From Prevotella sp. CAG:891 (GTDB taxonomy: Bacteria; Bacteroidota; Bacteroidia; Bacteroidales; Bacteroidaceae): a stretch of 6,806 nt of DNA. The notes beneath the pieces are model-generated. The model did not search any database. It saw only the letters and a program-made list of their open reading frames with translations, and was not told the DNA's origin. Shown here in pieces: positions 4,140 to 6,806 of this stretch (positions are counted from its first letter, which is position 1; each line of letters opens with the position of its first letter). The translations under genes were made by a program, and so were the position numbers. The DNA lies in NCBI GenBank assembly GCA_000437675.1, contig FR901790.1, positions 19,961-26,766 of the forward strand. The letters are read 5' to 3'.

Positions 4140-6560
4140 TTATCGTCTTAAGCGGCGCAACACATTGAGCGAACGCTTTTGTTTGGTGTGCGAACCATAT
4201 CCGTAGCCATAACCATAGCCATAGCCCTGACCATAGGTACCGTCACTCTTCATGTTTACGTCGTTCAGCACAATGCTCAAATGCTTGAAGCGATTATCCT
4301 GATACATACGTTCCAGTTCAGGCAGGAAGTTGCGGTCCTGTACCTGTGCGCGAATCACGAAGAGCGTGATGTCAGCCACACGGCTGGTAATGCTGGCATC
4401 GGCCACCGAGAAGAGCGGGGTAGAGTCGATGATGATATGGTCGTAACGTTCGCGAAGTGCAGTAATCATTTCTTCGAAACGCTTTGACATCAGCAATTCC
4501 GAGGGGTTAGGCGGAATGTTGCCTGCAGGGATAAAGTCAACACCCTTCGTCAGGTGATCCTTCTGGATAATTTCATCAATTTGCGTATGTTCGTCCGAAA
4601 GGAAAGTAGTCAAGCCGAAAGCCTGTCCGAAGTTGCGGCTCAGCGTACCCTTACGGATGTCGGCATCAATCAGCAGCACCTTCTTGCCGGCCATGGCCAG
4701 AATCGAAGCTACGTTACGCGAAATGAAACTCTTACCCTGACCCGGAGTTGTCGAGGTGCAAATCATTACCTGCGTGTTGTGGCGCATATAGCCCAAGTTG
4801 TAACGCATGATGCGGAAACCTTCGACAATGGGATCGTCCGAGGGAAGATCTGTGATAAGCGTTTTGCCGTCAGAATCCTTGATATTGGGAATTTCGCCCA
4901 GCAAAGGAATCGTGGTGTTATCCTCGATGTCCTTACGTCCGCGAACGCTCACATCCATAGCAATGCGCAGCCAAATGATGAAAGCAGGAATCATCACACC
5001 GATAACCAGGCTGATTAGCAAAATAACCATGGTGCGCGGACTGATAGGAATGTCGCTACCCATAGGTCCTTCCACCAATCGCACGTTCGCCTCGTTGATA
5101 GCCTGCTTCATCGCCACTTCCTCACGCTTGTTGAGCAAGTAAGTGTAAAGCGTTTCTTTCAGTTTTTGCTGGCGCACGATGTCGATACCCAGTTTTTCCT
5201 GTTCGGGAGCACCGGCCAAGCGTCCGGTCAGCATATTTTCGGCAGCCTTGGCATCGTCCAGTTGCAGTTTGCAAGTGCTGATGTAGTTCGCTACCGACGC
5301 CTTGATGCTTTGGCGCATCTGATGCAGTTGCTTATCGAGTTCGCGCACCACCGCATGGTCATCACTCGAGTTGTTGGCCATTTGGTTGCGCTGCATTTGC
5401 AACTGGTTGTATTTATCAATGGTTGTATTGAACGAAGCATCCTTCAGGCTCAGCGCCGGAATCAGGTCGCGGTCGTTTGTCTGGTTGTCCAGATAGTTGT
5501 AAAGATACTGCGCCACGTTCAACTGCGTTTCCGCCTCAAGCGTTTTTTGGCGTGCCAAGCTGCTTTCCTGCGTTATCGACTGTGCTGTAGTTTCAAAGTC
5601 AAGTACGCTGTTACGTTTTTTGAACGAAGCCAAGTTGTTCTCCACATCGCTGAGTTCCGTACCAATCAGTTTCAGACGTTCGTCGATGAAGCGCGCCGTG
5701 TTCAGAGCCACACGGTTCTTGTTTTCCACCACGTCTTCCTTATATGTATTATACAGCGTATTGAGCACATCCACCGCACGTTTCGGGTTGATGTCCTGGA
5801 AAGTCAAACCAATGAGCGAAGCCTCCTTTTCGATTTGTGCCACATCCATACGCTTTCTCAGCGCGTCGGCCGTAGCACTTACCGAGTTACGGTTCACGGT
5901 GATTTCCTCGTCCTCCCACTTATTGAACATTTTGCTGCGCACCACGCTCAATCGTCCGGCAGGCGTTTTCACCGTTTGACCAAAGTTAGCCTTGATTTTT
6001 TCATCCGTTTTTTTGCCCTTTTTGTTTCTGAAACCCTTAATTTCCACTGTGTTCTGATCCAGTTTTTTGATTTTCAGACTCACAATCATGTTTTTGGGAA
6101 TCGGATTTTCGCTAGGCAGCGAATCATGGAAGAGCACCTCGATGGGGCGTTCATTCTTATAAAGAGCCACCTTGTGCAAGCTCACGGGCATGAGGTAGTC
6201 AACGTCCAAGTCGAGTTTGTCGACAACGCGCGTCATCAAGCGTTTTGAAGAAAGAATGAAAATTTCGTTCTTCAAGTTATCGCCCACGCTGATACCATTC
6301 AGTTCAAGCAGCCCCGACATATTACCTTTCACCATGCGGCTACGCGGGTCGGAGTCAGCCTCTTCGATGAGGATAACCGATTGTTGTTTGAACACGCTCG
6401 GTTGGCTTTGGCGGTAAATCCATCCCAAACCCAAGCAAATAACTATGGAAAGTAAAAACCAATACCAATTTCTAAGGAGTTGGTTGATGCATAGTTTAAG
6501 GAGGGGAATAATCTGCATTTCCTCCTCATCTCTTTTAAATGTGTCAGGTACGTTATTCAT
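4140..6560 (-). CDS. wzc: Wzc-like polysaccharide co-polymerase and BY-type tyrosine autokinase
   Basis: This inner-membrane protein controls chain length and export of capsule or exopolysaccharide, cycling between phosphorylated and unphosphorylated forms. The 806 residues are complete. A short cytoplasmic tail (1-30) leads into membrane segment 1 (about 31-49), then a Wzz-type domain (about 50-135). A long periplasmic region with coiled-coil stretches (about 280-350 and 400-490) follows, and a proline-containing SDIPISPRT (502-510) precedes segment 2 (about 511-533). The cytoplasmic kinase has E580-R583-R586 (the EX2RX2R oligomerisation motif), Walker A TSTTPGQGKS (602-611, K610), Walker A' VLLIDADIRKG (628-638, D632/D634) and Walker B IIIDSTP (709-715, D712). 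The C-terminal autophosphorylation cluster has six tyrosines, Y776 and Y780 to Y788 at every second residue, followed by a basic tail RRLRR. Fusion of membrane and kinase parts is the Gram-negative Wzc layout. It has its own promoter and terminator, and no Wza or phosphatase gene lies beside it within the window. Confidence 0.95.
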   Translation of the reverse strand: MNNVPDTFKRDEEEMQIIPLLKLCINQLLRNWYWFLLSIVICLGLGWIYRQSQPSVFKQQSVILIEEADSDPRSRMVKGNMSGLLELNGISVGDNLKNEIFILSSKRLMTRVVDKLDLDVDYLMPVSLHKVALYKNERPIEVLFHDSLPSENPIPKNMIVSLKIKKLDQNTVEIKGFRNKKGKKTDEKIKANFGQTVKTPAGRLSVVRSKMFNKWEDEEITVNRNSVSATADALRKRMDVAQIEKEASLIGLTFQDINPKRAVDVLNTLYNTYKEDVVENKNRVALNTARFIDERLKLIGTELSDVENNLASFKKRNSVLDFETTAQSITQESSLARQKTLEAETQLNVAQYLYNYLDNQTNDRDLIPALSLKDASFNTTIDKYNQLQMQRNQMANNSSDDHAVVRELDKQLHQMRQSIKASVANYISTCKLQLDDAKAAENMLTGRLAGAPEQEKLGIDIVRQQKLKETLYTYLLNKREEVAMKQAINEANVRLVEGPMGSDIPISPRTMVILLISLVIGVMIPAFIIWLRIAMDVSVRGRKDIEDNTTIPLLGEIPNIKDSDGKTLITDLPSDDPIVEGFRIMRYNLGYMRHNTQVMICTSTTPGQGKSFISRNVASILAMAGKKVLLIDADIRKGTLSRNFGQAFGLTTFLSDEHTQIDEIIQKDHLTKGVDFIPAGNIPPNPSELLMSKRFEEMITALRERYDHIIIDSTPLFSVADASITSRVADITLFVIRAQVQDRNFLPELERMYQDNRFKHLSIVLNDVNMKSDGTYGQGYGYGYGYGYGSHTKQKRSLNVLRRLRR
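4194..4235 (-). repeat. Tyr-Gly codon repeat encoding the kinase tyrosine tail
   Basis: Residues 776-789 alternate tyrosine with glycine, broken once by a glutamine at 778. At DNA level, read on the plus strand, this is a degenerate hexamer repeat of the type CCATAG/CCATAA, with two adjacent AGCCAT copies identical. Gain or loss of one 6-base unit would add or remove one autophosphorylation tyrosine without shifting the frame. The visible variation among units (CCGTAG, CCATAA, CCATAG, CCATAT) suggests moderate rather than extreme instability. Confidence 0.8.
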
Positions 6561-6582
6561 TTATTCTTTTTCAATTTCTCCG

Positions 6583-6613
6583 CAAAGTTAAACTAAAATC
6601 AGCTAATAGGCAA
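6583..6613 (-). promoter_or_regulatory. Bacteroidetes-type promoter of the Wzc-like gene
   Basis: On the minus strand TTG (6613-6611) is followed after 20 bases by TAACTTTG (6590-6583). Both element and spacing fit the Bacteroidetes sigma-factor consensus (TTG, 19-21 bases, TAnnTTTG). The -7 element ends 22 bases before the ATG at 6560, giving a leader of only about 15 bases, too short for a long regulatory leader of the UpxY type. The surrounding 6581-6680 is strongly AT-rich. Confidence 0.75.
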
Positions 6614-6673
6614 CAATTAAAAAAGTATTAACTTAAACGATAAACTAAAAGGCATAAAATTCTCGCTTTTTTG

Positions 6674-6805
6674 CTAAATAACGATGCAAACTCGGCTTTC
6701 TGTTTCACAATTTACATTGCATGGTGTGCTTGCCCCATATCTGCCTGCCCTGCACTCAGTCACATAGCCTGCTATGCTCCACTGCTTCGCCAAGTCAGGC
6801 TGCAC
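6674..6805 (-). other. Unidentified open frame reaching the window edge, coding status doubtful
   Basis: A minus-strand frame reads 43 codons from the window edge to TAG at 6676-6674, with no start needed inside the window. It has four cysteines (C18, C29, C33, C40), a tail ESRVCIVI, and no motif that I recognise. It could be the C-terminal end of an upstream gene lying just before the kinase promoter, or noncoding DNA that happens to be open. Bases 6721-6806 are about 58% G+C, in contrast to the AT-rich promoter beside it, which marks a compositional boundary near 6700. Confidence 0.2.
6763..6776. repeat. Small perfect palindrome near the window edge
   Basis: CATAGC and GCTATG are exact reverse complements separated by CT, making a 6-bp-arm palindrome. 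It lies in the GC-richer block upstream of the kinase promoter, about 150 bases before the -33 element. No T-run follows it in either direction, so it is not an intrinsic terminator. Confidence 0.4.
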
Positions 6806-6806
6806 C

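Noticed and set aside
5166..6248. 360-codon plus-strand open frame
   Set aside because: It is antisense to the Wzc-like gene, whose domains and motifs are complete. The translation has no recognisable domain and is His/Phe/Arg-rich, as expected from the reverse complement of common codons.
6721..6806. Plus-strand frame starting ATG at 6721 and open to the edge
   Set aside because: Only 28 codons are visible, with no promoter element before it and no recognisable sequence; openness in a short GC-rich block is weak evidence.

Overview
The window looks like chromosomal DNA of a Bacteroidales bacterium, most likely Prevotella or a close relative. Three things point there. The upstream regions carry the Bacteroidetes-type -7 element TAnnTTTG, found as TAACTTTG twice and TATGTTTG once, and no strong Shine-Dalgarno sequences are visible. 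The protein sequences (Wzc-like kinase of about 800 residues, TrhP-like U32 protein, RibF beside a CPBP protease) read as Bacteroidales versions. All convincing genes lie on the minus strand, so transcription runs from high to low coordinates; the long plus-strand reading frames are antisense shadows.

From right to left in transcription order: (1) 6561-6806 is the upstream region of a Wzc-like gene, with a good -33/-7 promoter at 6583-6613 and, further out, a GC-richer stretch holding a short unfinished open frame that I do not recognise. (2) 4140-6560 encodes a complete polysaccharide co-polymerase/BY-type tyrosine autokinase ending in a Tyr-Gly repeat. It is closed by a strong intrinsic terminator at 4052-4092, so it looks monocistronic at its downstream end. 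(3) 2619-3857 encodes a complete U32-family protein resembling the tRNA hydroxylation factor TrhP (YegQ), with its own -7 element and inverted repeats upstream. (4) 2260-2618 is a gene-free stretch containing a 194-bp segment bounded by 18-bp inverted repeats (MITE-like) and the promoter region of the next operon. (5) 1-2259 is a tightly packed operon: a YihX-like HAD phosphatase, RibF (riboflavin kinase/FAD synthetase) overlapping it by 23 bases, and a CPBP intramembrane protease overlapping ribF by 4 bases (ATGA) and cut by the window edge.

Functionally these are separate units: extracellular polysaccharide assembly, tRNA modification, and flavin cofactor synthesis with two accessory genes. 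I see no defence system, CRISPR array, RNA gene, insertion sequence or clear novel system. The most unusual items are noncoding: the 194-bp inverted-repeat segment, inverted repeats around two promoters (with a shared 10-mer), and the repetitive codons for the kinase tyrosine tail.
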